From the NCBI GenBank assembly GCA_900547395.1, contig URGP01000012.1, positions 1-64,000 on the forward strand: a DNA stretch of 64,000 bases, in the 5' to 3' direction. Below the pieces are notes generated by a model. That model did not search any database and was not told the origin of the DNA. It saw only the letters and a list, made by a program, of their open reading frames with translations. Both the position numbers and the translations under genes were made by a program. Position 1 is the first letter of the stretch. Every line of letters starts with the position of its first letter. Below, piece by piece: positions 1 through 9,484 of the stretch. This DNA comes from an uncultured Opitutales bacterium. GTDB lineage: Bacteria; Verrucomicrobiota; Verrucomicrobiia; Opitutales; Intestinicryptomonadaceae.

Positions 1-96
1 ATAAAAATCTCCTAACCCCGATTTTTTTATTGTCCGAATTTTGGGGTACAGTTCAGAAAACCGCGCTTTTTTTATGGACTTTTGCAAATATCAGTT

Positions 97-2505
97 TTAT
101 TTCAGCCCCAATTTTTTGTTTGGATTTTTGTCCATTTGCAATATCAATGTTCCGCCTTTTGAGATTTCGGAGTGGTCAATCCAAAGCCTGTTTAACGGCT
201 TTCCGTTCAGCGAAACCGATTTTATATAGACATTTTCGGGCGAATTGTTCTTGGCGATGATTGTGAACTTCTTGCCCTTATGGTATTTTTTGTCGAGATT
301 AAATTCGATTTTGTCGAATACGGGGCTTGTTATTTCGTAGCGGGTGTCTCCCGGGCAGATTGGATGTATGCCTGCCGATGCAAGAACATACCAAGCCGAC
401 ATTTGCCCTACGTCCTCATTCCCGACGAGTCCCAAAACGTCGTCGCCATATGCTTTGTCGCAAATTTTGCGGGTCCATTTTTGGGTGAGGTAGGGCTTTG
501 ATGTGTGGTTGAACATAAATGGAACCTGGTGGTTTGGCTCGTTCGGGTGGTTATAGTAGTTGTTCCACATAAAGTCTTCGGGAGTGTTGTCGAAGAACGT
601 TTCGAGTTCTTGCAGGAAAAACTCTTCGCCCATAAGTGATTTCAAGCCTTTTATATCGTGCGGAACAAACCAGCCCTGCTGGAAGTTGTTGCTTTCGACA
701 CAGCCTTGGTCGTGGCGTGTTTTATCAAAAGGGACTTCAATCCATTCTCCGTTTTTTCTGATTTTTGATGGCGTCCAGCTGCCATTTTTGTCTTTTGCCC
801 TGAACCATTTTACAGATTCGTCCCAAATGTTTTTGTAATTCAAAGAGGCTTCATAAAATTTTTTGGCATCCTCTTCCTTGCCGAGAAGTTCCGCAAGTTT
901 GCCGACGCACCATGCGCCGTACGCAATTTCAAGCGTTTGCGATACCAAGTTCGGGCAGTAGCCGATTTTGTGGAAATTGTAATTGTTGCCGTCGCGTTTT
1001 AGCGTGGTGTTTTTGCAAAACTCAAAGGCTTTTTCGGCGTCGAAGGTGCGTATGCCTTTTGCGTATGCGTCGGCAATCACCGATATTGCGGGGTCTCCGA
1101 CCATGCAGCCCGAATAGGAATTCATGAACTCCCAGCGCGGAAGCATTGCCTTGTGCGTCGGGGTAAGCTCTGCAAGCTGGACGAACGTGTTTATCTGGTC
1201 GCTTACGATGTCGGGGCGTATGATTGTAAGGAGCGGGAACTGGCTTCTAAATACGTCCCAACCGCTGAATATTGTGCGGTAAGTAAAACCTTCTGCTTTC
1301 TTTACAGTTTTGTCGGCTGCAATGTATTCTCCGTTGAAGTCGCTTGCGGCGCGCGGGTCTATCATTGTATGGTATAATGCCGTGTAAAATATTGTTTTGT
1401 CGCGCTCGCTTCCGCCTTCAACTTTCATTTTCGACAGGGATTGCGACCACTGTTTTCGCGTTTTCTTGACGAGGTTTTCAAAGTCCCAGTCTTTTATGTC
1501 GTTTTGCAGATTTTGCTTCGCGTTTTCAATGCTGACAAAAGAAATGCCGACTTTCAAAAACACTTCTTCCGCTTCTTTTGTTTCAAACTTTGCAAAAAAG
1601 CCGATATGCGCGCCTTGCGCCGATTTTTCAAGGGGCTTTTTTTCGGCGTTTGCCGCCATTTCGTAAAATTCTATTTTTTGGTGGGAGTCAACTTTGCGCT
1701 TCTTTAAAAGTTCTTCCGGATATTTCACTTCCCAATAGCCGCAGTTTTCGAGCGGTTTTGAAAATTGCGCGTAAAAATGCACGGTATAGTCTCCCTTGCC
1801 CGATCCGTTTCCCCATCCGCCGTTTTCGGGGGGGCATTTCATGTATCCTTTTATGGTGTTTGCGTTTACCTTTTCAATGAACTGTTCGCTGCTTGAACCT
1901 CCTATTCTTCGGGAGAGGTCTATCAAGATGTTCGATTGATTGCTCTTTGGAAAGGTCATTTTCATCATGCCCGAACGAGGAGCTGCGGCAAGCTCGACTT
2001 TTATTGAATAGTCGTCGAGAATTACAGAGTAGTATCCCGCTTTCGCGATTTCCGTATCGTGAGAAAATTTTGACCGCCAGCCTTTTATTTGTTTGTTTTC
2101 AGGATTGGGAACATTCAAGTCCTGCCGTGGCGGAAGTCCTTTTGTGGTGCGGATTTCCCCTGTCGTTGGCATAACGAGGAAGTTTCCGAAGTCGCCAAAC
2201 CAGCCTATGCCCGACATATGGGTGAAACTGAAACCTTCTATTGTCGAATGATGCCAGGAATATCCCGGGCCGTTGTCGCCGCCCGTGATTGTGTCGGGAC
2301 TTAACTGCACAAGCCCGAAAGGCGTTGCCGCGCCCGGGAAAGTTTTGCCCAGCCCGTGCCCCGATTTTGCGGCGGAGTTTGAAGTGGACGCTCCTATAAT
2401 TGTGTTGATGTAATCGACAGGCTCTTTCTTTTGCGCAAAGAGCATTGCGGAAATCGAAAATAAGGTTATGCAAAGTATCGGCTTCTTGAAAAAGGAGTAA
2501 TTCAT
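97..2505 (-). CDS. GH92 family alpha-1,2-mannosidase, secreted
   Basis: Likely a calcium-dependent exo-alpha-mannosidase that trims mannose from host or fungal glycans in the periplasm or outside the cell. An N-terminal signal peptide ends near residue 25 (MLFAQ). An N-terminal beta-sandwich is followed by an (alpha/alpha)6 barrel. Family hallmarks are visible: YSGCMVGDPA near residue 465 and GNEDVGQMSAWY near residue 695, the latter holding the acidic residues expected at the catalytic base position. The length of 802 residues is normal for GH92. The gene lies 89 bp downstream of the PSD1/DUF1501/PPC trio on the same strand, so it may be co-regulated with it. No clear terminator is seen in the 96 bases beyond its stop. 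Linkage specificity cannot be read from the sequence. Confidence 0.93.
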   Translation of the reverse strand: MNYSFFKKPILCITLFSISAMLFAQKKEPVDYINTIIGASTSNSAAKSGHGLGKTFPGAATPFGLVQLSPDTITGGDNGPGYSWHHSTIEGFSFTHMSGIGWFGDFGNFLVMPTTGEIRTTKGLPPRQDLNVPNPENKQIKGWRSKFSHDTEIAKAGYYSVILDDYSIKVELAAAPRSGMMKMTFPKSNQSNILIDLSRRIGGSSSEQFIEKVNANTIKGYMKCPPENGGWGNGSGKGDYTVHFYAQFSKPLENCGYWEVKYPEELLKKRKVDSHQKIEFYEMAANAEKKPLEKSAQGAHIGFFAKFETKEAEEVFLKVGISFVSIENAKQNLQNDIKDWDFENLVKKTRKQWSQSLSKMKVEGGSERDKTIFYTALYHTMIDPRAASDFNGEYIAADKTVKKAEGFTYRTIFSGWDVFRSQFPLLTIIRPDIVSDQINTFVQLAELTPTHKAMLPRWEFMNSYSGCMVGDPAISVIADAYAKGIRTFDAEKAFEFCKNTTLKRDGNNYNFHKIGYCPNLVSQTLEIAYGAWCVGKLAELLGKEEDAKKFYEASLNYKNIWDESVKWFRAKDKNGSWTPSKIRKNGEWIEVPFDKTRHDQGCVESNNFQQGWFVPHDIKGLKSLMGEEFFLQELETFFDNTPEDFMWNNYYNHPNEPNHQVPFMFNHTSKPYLTQKWTRKICDKAYGDDVLGLVGNEDVGQMSAWYVLASAGIHPICPGDTRYEITSPVFDKIEFNLDKKYHKGKKFTIIAKNNSPENVYIKSVSLNGKPLNRLWIDHSEISKGGTLILQMDKNPNKKLGLK

Positions 2506-2594
2506 GGTTATTTTCTAAATAGAAAGTGCGCTTGTGTATCAAATATAAAATTAAGTTTGACATTTAAAATACAAAAATCGTATTTTGTTGCAGT

Positions 2595-4673
2595 TTACTT
2601 TGCGTTGAACTTCGTCTGCTTTCTGCCGATTATTTTGTATTCTATCGGTGGCGCGGTGTAGATATAGTTGTTTTTGCCCTTGCGCGATGTTGCCGAAAGA
2701 TACAGAAAATCGCTTAAAACGCCTTGCAGATTTTTGTTTGCTTGCAAGAAAACCTGAAACTCCGCAGGGTCGTCGGGCTTTATTGTTATGGGGCGCAAGC
2801 GCAAGCCGCGGGCGGTTTTGTAGGGGGTTATGCGTATGTTGCCGTTAAAGCCGTTTTCGCGGACGAGTTTTAAGTTGAGTTCAAGCGTATTGCCCGCCCC
2901 GATTGTTGCTGGCAAAGACGGCAGTTCTCCCCATTCAATCCTAAACGGGGCTTTGGGCAGAGTTGAAACGTTCGCGCTTTCTATCGGAAGTGTGTGCGTG
3001 ATAAAAAACGCCTGCGTAAGCTCTTCCGAAGCCGTTACGGGTATTTCCCTTGTTTCGTCTCCGAATTTTGCGATGGCAAAAAGCTTCGGTTCAAAGTTTT
3101 TAACATTGCATGTTTCCTTTGCTTTAAGAACCAAAAAGGCAAAGTTCTTTTTCTTTTGAATTACGCATTTTTCCGCCGTTATGCCTTCGGGAAGATCTTT
3201 TGCGATAATTTCAATGTCTCCGTCCCAGCCGCCTTTTTTTACGGCTGAAATGCCGAGGGGGGCGAAATTTCCCTTTGGCAGTTGCGGATTTGAATGTGTG
3301 AGCAAAACTTGCAAATCTCGTTTTGGTTTTGCTATTTTGAGCCTGAAAACGCAGTCGTCCGCGCCTTTATTTTGGGCTTCATCAAGAATTAGAAGAAAAT
3401 CTCCGCTTGTTGCAAATTTGTGTATTATGCGGGAATCGAACTGGGCGGTTATAAGCCCGAAAGAGGCGTCGTCAAAGTCGTCGTTAAAGGCAATTTGCTT
3501 TCCGCTTTTTAAATTGACAAGCTTTAAGCGGCTGTCAACGGGGTATCCCAGGCGCGAGCCGAGGACTTCAAATGTCAGCTCTTCGCCTTTTTTCGCCCTG
3601 ATAAGAAATTGGAATTTATCGTATGGGTTTTTAAAAATCCCGTTTATGACGCACGGAATTTTGAGCGGCTCTTGCGGAATTTGCAAATTCGCCTCCGCCT
3701 TGATTTCGGGCAAATCTTCAAATTCAAATTTAACCGAATTTGATGAAATTGAATTTTTGGAAAGAGATATTTCTTTTAAATTCAAGTCCTTCGAATCTTT
3801 TGAGACTTTAAGCTTTTTTGATGGAAGGTTTACGCCGTCCACATCGACTTCCGTAATTTCTTTTGAATTGCCGCCGCACGGAAAAATCGACTTTATGAAC
3901 GGAAGCTCTCCCGCCCTGAGCCTGTAAACAAAGTCGTCCCGCCCGCGGTAGAGCGCGTCTTTTATTTCCAGAAAATAGGACGCTGTTTTTTCGGGAGTGA
4001 AAATTAAAACGGGGTCGGGCGAATTTTGAAAGTCATCGACATATTCGAGAGAGATTCCGTCTTGCCCGTAAAGGCGCATGGTAGCCTGAAACCATCCGGG
4101 CACTGCGTCTGCGAGGTAAGGGCGGATTTTTCGGGCATGAAGGTCGAAGACGTAGGTTTTGCCTTTTTCGAGTTTGAACTCGTAAAAATCCCTGTCGCCC
4201 TCGTAGATTTGCCCGTTTATGGCGGCAGGCAGTTTCTCGATTTTTTGCGCGGTTTTTATTGAGGAATGCGGCGGGTTTTCGAGTATTTCCAATAAATTTT
4301 CGACTTCAAAAAAATACCGCGTTGAAGCCCCTTCGGCGCTTGTCAGGCGCAAATCGCGCGTTCCTGTTTCGGCGTCCTTTGAAATTTTGATTTCGGCTTC
4401 GATAAACTTCATTCCCTTTGCTTCGTTTCTCTTTGCCGCCGCCTGTGCGCGTTCGAGAGGCATTTCGTTTATGCTTATGATTTTTGCGGAGACTCCCTTG
4501 CCCGAAATTGAAATTCCGTTTGCGAAGTCGGCGTCGAGCGCGCCTATTACGGCTTTAAATGTAGAGCCGGTTTTTCCGCCTGCGGGATAGACGAACATTA
4601 CAGACGGCGGTTTTGCAAACGCCGCAAGAGGAATCAGAAGCAAAGCGGGAAGTATTTTTATAAATCGCGGCAT
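2595..4673 (-). CDS. Secreted PPC-type beta-sandwich protein, planctomycete/verrucomicrobial type
   Basis: A 692-residue exported protein with a signal peptide (residues 1-20, ending AAFA). Two copies of a P-x-GG motif (YPAGGKTGS near residue 29 and FPCGGNSKE near residue 253) each introduce an Ig/IPT-like segment. Two segments resemble pre-peptidase C-terminal (PPC) beta-sandwich domains (GDRDFYEFKLEKGKTY near residue 160, and NPYDKFQFLIRAKKGEELTF near 345). No catalytic domain is visible. It starts 1 bp after the DUF1501 gene stops and is the last member of the trio. In Planctomycetes and Verrucomicrobia such proteins travel with PSCyt2/PSD1 and DUF1501 proteins, but no biochemical role is established. 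A binding or scaffolding role is inference. Confidence 0.75.
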   Translation of the reverse strand: MPRFIKILPALLLIPLAAFAKPPSVMFVYPAGGKTGSTFKAVIGALDADFANGISISGKGVSAKIISINEMPLERAQAAAKRNEAKGMKFIEAEIKISKDAETGTRDLRLTSAEGASTRYFFEVENLLEILENPPHSSIKTAQKIEKLPAAINGQIYEGDRDFYEFKLEKGKTYVFDLHARKIRPYLADAVPGWFQATMRLYGQDGISLEYVDDFQNSPDPVLIFTPEKTASYFLEIKDALYRGRDDFVYRLRAGELPFIKSIFPCGGNSKEITEVDVDGVNLPSKKLKVSKDSKDLNLKEISLSKNSISSNSVKFEFEDLPEIKAEANLQIPQEPLKIPCVINGIFKNPYDKFQFLIRAKKGEELTFEVLGSRLGYPVDSRLKLVNLKSGKQIAFNDDFDDASFGLITAQFDSRIIHKFATSGDFLLILDEAQNKGADDCVFRLKIAKPKRDLQVLLTHSNPQLPKGNFAPLGISAVKKGGWDGDIEIIAKDLPEGITAEKCVIQKKKNFAFLVLKAKETCNVKNFEPKLFAIAKFGDETREIPVTASEELTQAFFITHTLPIESANVSTLPKAPFRIEWGELPSLPATIGAGNTLELNLKLVRENGFNGNIRITPYKTARGLRLRPITIKPDDPAEFQVFLQANKNLQGVLSDFLYLSATSRKGKNNYIYTAPPIEYKIIGRKQTKFNAK

Positions 4674-4674
4674 A

Positions 4675-6036
4675 TCAAATTTCCATAATTTCTGAAAGCA
4701 TTCCGCCCGAATCTTTTTCGCCGACTTCAGCGGGGACGACCTTCGCTACACAACCCGTCGGGTGGGGGAGAGGAGAATTTGTATCAACGCCCGCAAGCGC
4801 GTAAATGCTCGCGCTCAAATCCCATGGATATACGGGGCGTTCGACTACGTTTGAGCCTGTCTCGTCGGTCTTTCCGACAACGTTTCCGCCCTTGAAGCCG
4901 CCTCCTGCGACAAGCCAGCTGAATGCCGCCCCGAAGTGGTTGCGCCCGCCCATCCAAGGGGTGTTATACATGATTTTTGGAGTTCTGCCGAACTCTCCGC
5001 CGAGCGTTACGATTGTTGTTTTTAGAAGCCCGCGCTCATCGAGGTCGTTTATTAGCGCGGCGTAAGCCTTGTCGAGAGCGGGCAGAAGTGTTGACATCGC
5101 CTCAAAGTGCTTTTTGTGCGTGTCCCAGCCGTGGAGCATTACGTTTACATAAGTCGCCCCAGCTTCGACAAGTCTTCGCGCAAGCAGGAGCTGCTGTCCG
5201 TAGTACTTTTCGGCTCCGCTTTTTGCCGTTCCATAGGCTTCGCGAGTTTTTTGCGGCTCAAGCGACAAGTCGAAAGCCTTTTTCCCGTTGCCTGCCAGCA
5301 TTGAAAACGCCGTCTGCCGCTGGGAGTCCGTGTTTTGCATTTCCTGCGTGGGAAGTTCGGCAAGATTGTCGAGGGCTGAAAGCAAGTCTCTGCGCGATTG
5401 TATGCGCAGCGCGTCGTTTTTTAATTTCGATGGGCGGGGCTTTTTCTTGTTTTCAAGCTCCAAATCCGCGCGCGAAATTATGCCCGACGCCGCAAACGAT
5501 CTTCCGCTTTCGCCTATAAATCCTGATTCGTCAAACCTTGAATAGGGATCCATGATTGAGATGAATGCGGGAAGATCCGCTCCCGATTTTCTTGCGACTT
5601 TTGATGAAATGATTGAGCCCATCGAAGGGTACACCAATTCCCCGCCTGCGGGAACACCCGAAAGCATCATGTAGGTTGAAACTTCGTGCGAGTTGTCCTT
5701 GTGGGTCATTCCGCGAATGATTGAATATTTGTCGGCGCACTTAGCGGTAAGCGGCATTGTTTGGGAAATTACTATGCCGTCAACATTGGTCGGGCATATT
5801 TTCGTATATGGGCCGATTATTCCGCTTGCGGCTTCGGGCTTTGGGTCGAAGGTGTCGATGTGGCAGGGGCCTCCCGCAAGGAAAATTGAAATTACCGCCT
5901 TTGCCTTGGGCGTTTGCCTAGGGGCGTCCATCGCCAAAAGAGACGGGCTTAAAAGGCGGTTTAGTGCAAGCCCCGCCGCCGTCACCGCGCCGAATTTAAT
6001 GAAATCGCGGCGCGAGCATAAATATTGGGTGTTCAT
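4675..6036 (-). CDS. DUF1501 domain protein with Tat signal
   Basis: A 453-residue member of the DUF1501 family, which is distantly related to the sulfatase/alkaline phosphatase fold. The N-terminus carries a twin-arginine motif (SRRDFIK, residues 8-14) and a hydrophobic stretch, so it should be exported folded through Tat. Family landmarks are GGPCHIDTFDPKP near residue 55, GWDTHKKHF near 303 and GEFGRTP near 350. It lies 14 bp downstream of the PSCyt2/PSD1 gene and 1 bp upstream of the PPC-type gene, which suggests a single transcript. The substrate is unknown. The neighbouring mannosidase hints at a role in glycan handling, but that is inference. Confidence 0.88.
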   Translation of the reverse strand: MNTQYLCSRRDFIKFGAVTAAGLALNRLLSPSLLAMDAPRQTPKAKAVISIFLAGGPCHIDTFDPKPEAASGIIGPYTKICPTNVDGIVISQTMPLTAKCADKYSIIRGMTHKDNSHEVSTYMMLSGVPAGGELVYPSMGSIISSKVARKSGADLPAFISIMDPYSRFDESGFIGESGRSFAASGIISRADLELENKKKPRPSKLKNDALRIQSRRDLLSALDNLAELPTQEMQNTDSQRQTAFSMLAGNGKKAFDLSLEPQKTREAYGTAKSGAEKYYGQQLLLARRLVEAGATYVNVMLHGWDTHKKHFEAMSTLLPALDKAYAALINDLDERGLLKTTIVTLGGEFGRTPKIMYNTPWMGGRNHFGAAFSWLVAGGGFKGGNVVGKTDETGSNVVERPVYPWDLSASIYALAGVDTNSPLPHPTGCVAKVVPAEVGEKDSGGMLSEIMEI

Positions 6037-6050
6037 TTTTTAGCCTTGCG

Positions 6051-7979
6051 TTAGAGTTTAAATAGAAATTCCTTTGTGTTTATTAGCGCCCAAGCGATGT
6101 CTTTTAAGCCTTCGTAAGTCGTTTTTGCGTTTTCTTCCAAATATTTTTTTGACACATCGAGCTCTTTTTGTGTGGGAAATCTTGTAAGAAAAGTCAAATA
6201 AAGGGTTGTTATTTTTTTGTGCGGCGGAATTGGCTGTTTTGCGAGGTCTTTTAAAAATTGCGACTTGTCGAGCTTTGAATTTATGTTTGAAGAGCCGAGC
6301 AAGTGCAAAATCTGCTGCATGGAAAGCTTGTTTGAGCGGTCGTTTAGGTGCGACGAATTTCTGCCAGGTTTCCCAAACAGGGTTAAAAACGGGTTTGAAA
6401 CACTGCCGTCGTGCAGTTGGATTGCCCTGAAATCTTCGGGCCAGAACGCGTAGGGTTCGGGCGTTATGCTTTTAAACGGCTGGTAAACTCCGAAAATTCC
6501 GCTAATTATGTCGTTTAAGCTCTCCGCGTCAAGCCGCGCGGGAATGTGGCGCGAAAACAGGGTGTCGTCATTTGCGTTTGATGGATTTGTGCGGCTTGAG
6601 CGCGAGTAGGCGTCAGACAAAAATATTTCCTTAAATACCGCCTTTAAGTCGTAGCCCGATTTTACGAAGACGTCTTCAAGATATTTTTCAAGTTTAGGGT
6701 TTGACGAAATTTTGTTTGGGCGCAGGTCGTCGGCAGGGTTTGTAATTCCCGCGCCGAAAATCCAGTGCCAAATCCTGTTTACGGCGATTTTCGCAAAGTA
6801 CGGATTTTTCTCGTCGGTAAGCCATTTTACGAAGGCTTCGCGCGGGTCTTTTCCTTCTTCCGAAGTTATTTTTTCGCCGAATATTTGAAATTCTTGGGGA
6901 TTTTTGCCGGGTATGTCAAAGGTCAGTATTTCCTCTTTCCATTCCTTTGATTTTTTAAACGACAGGTGCTTGAAAATTGCGGCGAACTTTTTGCCGTCCT
7001 CTTCCGTCCATGATTCTTCGGGGTGGGGGTGGCATTTGACACAGTTTGTACGCACTCCCATGAATACGAGGGCGGCGGCTTCGGCAAAATTTTCCGCGTT
7101 CTTTTCGTTTACTGCTCTATAAAAATTCACGGGCGGATTTTTGAAGTTGCTTCCTGACGAAAGCAGCATTTCCCGCGCCAAAATGTCATATGGAACGCCG
7201 ATTTCAAGCGAATCTCTTATCCAAGTGTGGTAAGCTTGCGCGGCGTTTGGCCAGAGGTTGCTTGGAAATTCGCTTTTTATGCGCATAACATCGGAAAGGC
7301 GCATTGAAAGCATATCCAAAAATTCGGGTGAACCAATAACTTTATTAACCGCCTTTTCGCGCTTTGCCTTGTCTTGGCTCTTCAAAAAATCTTCGGCTGT
7401 TTTTGCGTCAGGCAGAAGCCCCGTTGCGTCAAGGTAAAGCCGCCTTAAAAATTCGCCGTCGGAACATTTTTCGGAGGGTTCAACTTCGCAAATTTCCAGA
7501 TTTTCGTTTATGAATGTATCGATTTTTGACAGCGGACGCGGAGTTGCCTTTTTTGCTTTATTCGATTTTTTTACAGAGGTCTTTGGAGTTTCGTTTTTTG
7601 CGTAAAATGCCGCAGAGGCAAATGTCCTTTCATGCGAGGCGTTCAGCGTGTGAAACCCCGCCTTTTTTGCCGTAATTGCGCCGTTTTCGATTTCCAAGTC
7701 CGCACTTGGTTTGATTTTTGCTGTGCTTGTAATGTCTTGCGGAGGGCTTCCGTCTTTAAAATGGGCGGTGATTGTAATTTTAGACGGAGTACCCACAGTT
7801 AAAAGATTTTCTTTTGCCTCGATTTCAAGGCGCAGAATGTTTGATTTTTTTTCGGATTTTGCGCCGTTTTGATTTTCGCCCAAATTATTCTTTTGCGCGA
7901 ACAAAGAGGCTTCGGGGCATACCGCGACGGTCGCCATCGATATTCCGAAAAAAATCCCCCTGAATGCTTTTTTCAACAT
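6051..7979 (-). CDS. PSCyt2/PSD1 (DUF1549/DUF1553) protein with Big domain
   Basis: First gene of the secreted trio. The 642-residue product has an N-terminal signal segment, a bacterial Ig-like (Big_2) domain at about residues 50-115, a lysine-rich linker, a DUF1549 (PSCyt2) domain at about 160-370 and a DUF1553 (PSD1) domain at about 380-640 (FAKIAVNRIWHWIFGAG). A CxxCH motif (NCVKCHPHPEE) near residue 312 could bind one c-type haem, as in other family members. The separate N-terminal cytochrome c (PSCyt1) domain seen in many relatives is absent and the Big domain stands in its place. Known families, unknown function; partners are the DUF1501 and PPC-type genes downstream. Confidence 0.88.
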   Translation of the reverse strand: MLKKAFRGIFFGISMATVAVCPEASLFAQKNNLGENQNGAKSEKKSNILRLEIEAKENLLTVGTPSKITITAHFKDGSPPQDITSTAKIKPSADLEIENGAITAKKAGFHTLNASHERTFASAAFYAKNETPKTSVKKSNKAKKATPRPLSKIDTFINENLEICEVEPSEKCSDGEFLRRLYLDATGLLPDAKTAEDFLKSQDKAKREKAVNKVIGSPEFLDMLSMRLSDVMRIKSEFPSNLWPNAAQAYHTWIRDSLEIGVPYDILAREMLLSSGSNFKNPPVNFYRAVNEKNAENFAEAAALVFMGVRTNCVKCHPHPEESWTEEDGKKFAAIFKHLSFKKSKEWKEEILTFDIPGKNPQEFQIFGEKITSEEGKDPREAFVKWLTDEKNPYFAKIAVNRIWHWIFGAGITNPADDLRPNKISSNPKLEKYLEDVFVKSGYDLKAVFKEIFLSDAYSRSSRTNPSNANDDTLFSRHIPARLDAESLNDIISGIFGVYQPFKSITPEPYAFWPEDFRAIQLHDGSVSNPFLTLFGKPGRNSSHLNDRSNKLSMQQILHLLGSSNINSKLDKSQFLKDLAKQPIPPHKKITTLYLTFLTRFPTQKELDVSKKYLEENAKTTYEGLKDIAWALINTKEFLFKL

Positions 7980-8028
7980 AGTGTGTTTGTCAAAATAAAA
8001 CGTCCGATTTCTAAAAAAGTTTCATTTT

Positions 8029-8056
8029 ATTTTAAAAATCAATTTTGAAATGGCAA
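8029..8056 (-). promoter_or_regulatory. Candidate promoter for the PSD1-DUF1501-PPC operon
   Basis: On the minus strand TTGCCA (8056-8051) and TAAAAT (8034-8029) are separated by 16 bases, giving an untranslated leader of roughly 45 bases before the ATG at 7979. It sits immediately downstream of the terminator of the preceding gene. The match is by eye in an AT-rich stretch, so it is tentative. Confidence 0.35.
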
Positions 8057-8064
8057 CACAAAAA

Positions 8065-8089
8065 ACGCCGCAATTTTTTCTTGCGGCGT
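8065..8089. terminator. Rho-independent terminator after the secreted unknown gene
   Basis: A perfect 9-bp stem, ACGCCGCAA / TTGCGGCGT, with a 7-base loop is followed on the minus strand by a T run (8065-8060). It ends the transcript of the gene at 8111-9055. The plus-strand side has no good T tract. Confidence 0.8.
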
Positions 8090-8110
8090 GAAATAGAAAT
8101 TTGCGCTTTC

Positions 8111-9055
8111 TTATTTTTCCGCGCCGCGTCGCGCTATGGAAATAAGCATATCGGCTACAAAGCCCTGGTTTTGCCCGAAATTGGCGAGCATAAATTTGCC
8201 GTCTTTTTCGATTATGAACGCGGCGTCATAGGAGTTTATTTTGCCGTCTTTTTCGCGCGTGAACACGATGACATAAGCTTCATCGAACTTTGCGATGAAT
8301 TTAAACTTTTTATGGTATGTTATGTATTCTTTAAGCGCGTCTTTCTGTTCGTCCAAAGTCATTGAAAGATATTGCGCGGTATAGACTTCTCTCGATTTAG
8401 GCGTCATTATTTCAGCGTATGCGGGCAGGTTAAGCCTGTAAAATTCAGCCTGCGCTTCCTTGTAAAATTTCAGCACGGGCAAGTCCGCGTTTTTGCCGTT
8501 TGATATGTCGATAAATTCGATGTCCGAAAAGAACGGCTCGTTGTTTGAACGCGATGGATTGGCGTTTCTCACCGATTCGGACAGTATTGAAATAAGGTTG
8601 TTTTTTGCGGATACGTCCCACTTCCAAATTCCGCCGTCGAGTTTTAAGGCAAAGTAGTTCATGTCGGGGCGCAGCTTGCTTTCGGGGCTTTTGAAGAAAG
8701 CCAGGGCGTCGCTTTTGGGATTCCAAAAAACGCAGTTTGTTATCAGAGCCTTTTTGGGGTCGCCAAGTCTTTTTAAAAATGATTTTGCCTTCTTTATGTC
8801 CTTTGGGTCCAAGATGTGGTTGTCGAAATTTTCCGTCTGGTTTAAGATTGCAAAAAGGGCGTCCTTTATCGCGCGGTTTGCGTTCGGATTTTCAAAATTG
8901 GCGCGGGACAGGGTTATCGAATTTTTGGACACCACGTCTTTTGAGTCGATTTTCAAGACGTACGGGAATGCGTAGCTTTCCGCCGTTATTTTTTCCGCGT
9001 ATGAAAGTGAAAAGGGAAGGGCGAGCAAAAAAATCATCAAGGTTTTCAGTTTCAT
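8111..9055 (-). CDS. Secreted protein of unknown function
   Basis: I do not recognise a family. The 314-residue product has a clear signal peptide (residues 1-20, LPFSLSYA) and no further membrane segment. Charged, lysine-rich and helical-looking stretches alternate with short hydrophobic strands. The C-terminal third (KFKFIAKFDEAYVIVF, YDAAFIIEKDGKFMLANFG) resembles a small cystatin/NTF2-like fold of the kind seen in lipoproteins of unknown function, but this is only an impression. It ends at a strong terminator and lies 2 bp after the queF stop, so it may be the last gene of a purE-queF transcript. Confidence 0.7.
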   Translation of the reverse strand: MKLKTLMIFLLALPFSLSYAEKITAESYAFPYVLKIDSKDVVSKNSITLSRANFENPNANRAIKDALFAILNQTENFDNHILDPKDIKKAKSFLKRLGDPKKALITNCVFWNPKSDALAFFKSPESKLRPDMNYFALKLDGGIWKWDVSAKNNLISILSESVRNANPSRSNNEPFFSDIEFIDISNGKNADLPVLKFYKEAQAEFYRLNLPAYAEIMTPKSREVYTAQYLSMTLDEQKDALKEYITYHKKFKFIAKFDEAYVIVFTREKDGKINSYDAAFIIEKDGKFMLANFGQNQGFVADMLISIARRGAEK

Positions 9056-9057
9056 TT

Positions 9058-9483
9058 TTATTCCTTTTTTCCGTGTTCGGCGTTGACTTTTATCGCGATG
9101 CCGCCTCTTGCATTGAAAATGCCTTCAACTTCGCACCAGTGCGGCTGCATTGCCGAAACCAAGTCGTTTAAAATGACATTTACCACATGTTCATGGAAGC
9201 ATCCCTCGTTTCGGAAACTCCAAAGGTAGAATTTAAGCGACTTGCTTTCCACAATCTTTTCGTTCGGGATATAGCGGATTGTGATTTTTGCGAAGTCGGG
9301 CTGTCCTGTAATGGGGCAAAGGCAGGTAAATTCGTCTGTCGTAAGCTCGACGGCGTATTTGCGGTTTTTGTCGCGGTTTGGGAATGTTTCGAGAATTTTG
9401 GAGGGCTTGTTCAGCTTTTTGCCAAGCAGTTTCAAGCCAAATTCATTTTTCTTTGATTTTCTTTCCGACGTTGATTTTGCCAT
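9058..9483 (-). CDS. queF: NADPH-dependent 7-cyano-7-deazaguanine reductase QueF
   Basis: Reduces preQ0 to preQ1 in queuosine biosynthesis. The 141-residue protein is of the short, unimodular QueF type. FTCLCPITGQPDF near residue 50 holds the nucleophilic cysteine and the TGQPDF signature; ESKSLKFYLWSFRNEGCFHEH near residue 77 is the QueF NADPH-binding motif with the conserved His/Glu. I chose the ATG at 9483 (MAKSTSERKSKK); an upstream alternative start adds 19 basic residues that overlap purE. The lysine-rich N-terminus is unremarkable. The gene begins 1 bp after purE ends. No other queuosine genes are in the window. Confidence 0.95.
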   Translation of the reverse strand: MAKSTSERKSKKNEFGLKLLGKKLNKPSKILETFPNRDKNRKYAVELTTDEFTCLCPITGQPDFAKITIRYIPNEKIVESKSLKFYLWSFRNEGCFHEHVVNVILNDLVSAMQPHWCEVEGIFNARGGIAIKVNAEHGKKE

Positions 9484-9484
9484 A

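Noticed and set aside
2099-2563. 154-codon minus-strand frame over the GH92 start
   Set aside because: It overlaps the signal peptide and catalytic part of a clearly recognised GH92 gene in another frame and has no recognised features.
2556-2590. Plus-strand TTGACA-like promoter at 2556
   Set aside because: No plus-strand gene follows for more than 7 kb; the match is likely chance in AT-rich sequence.
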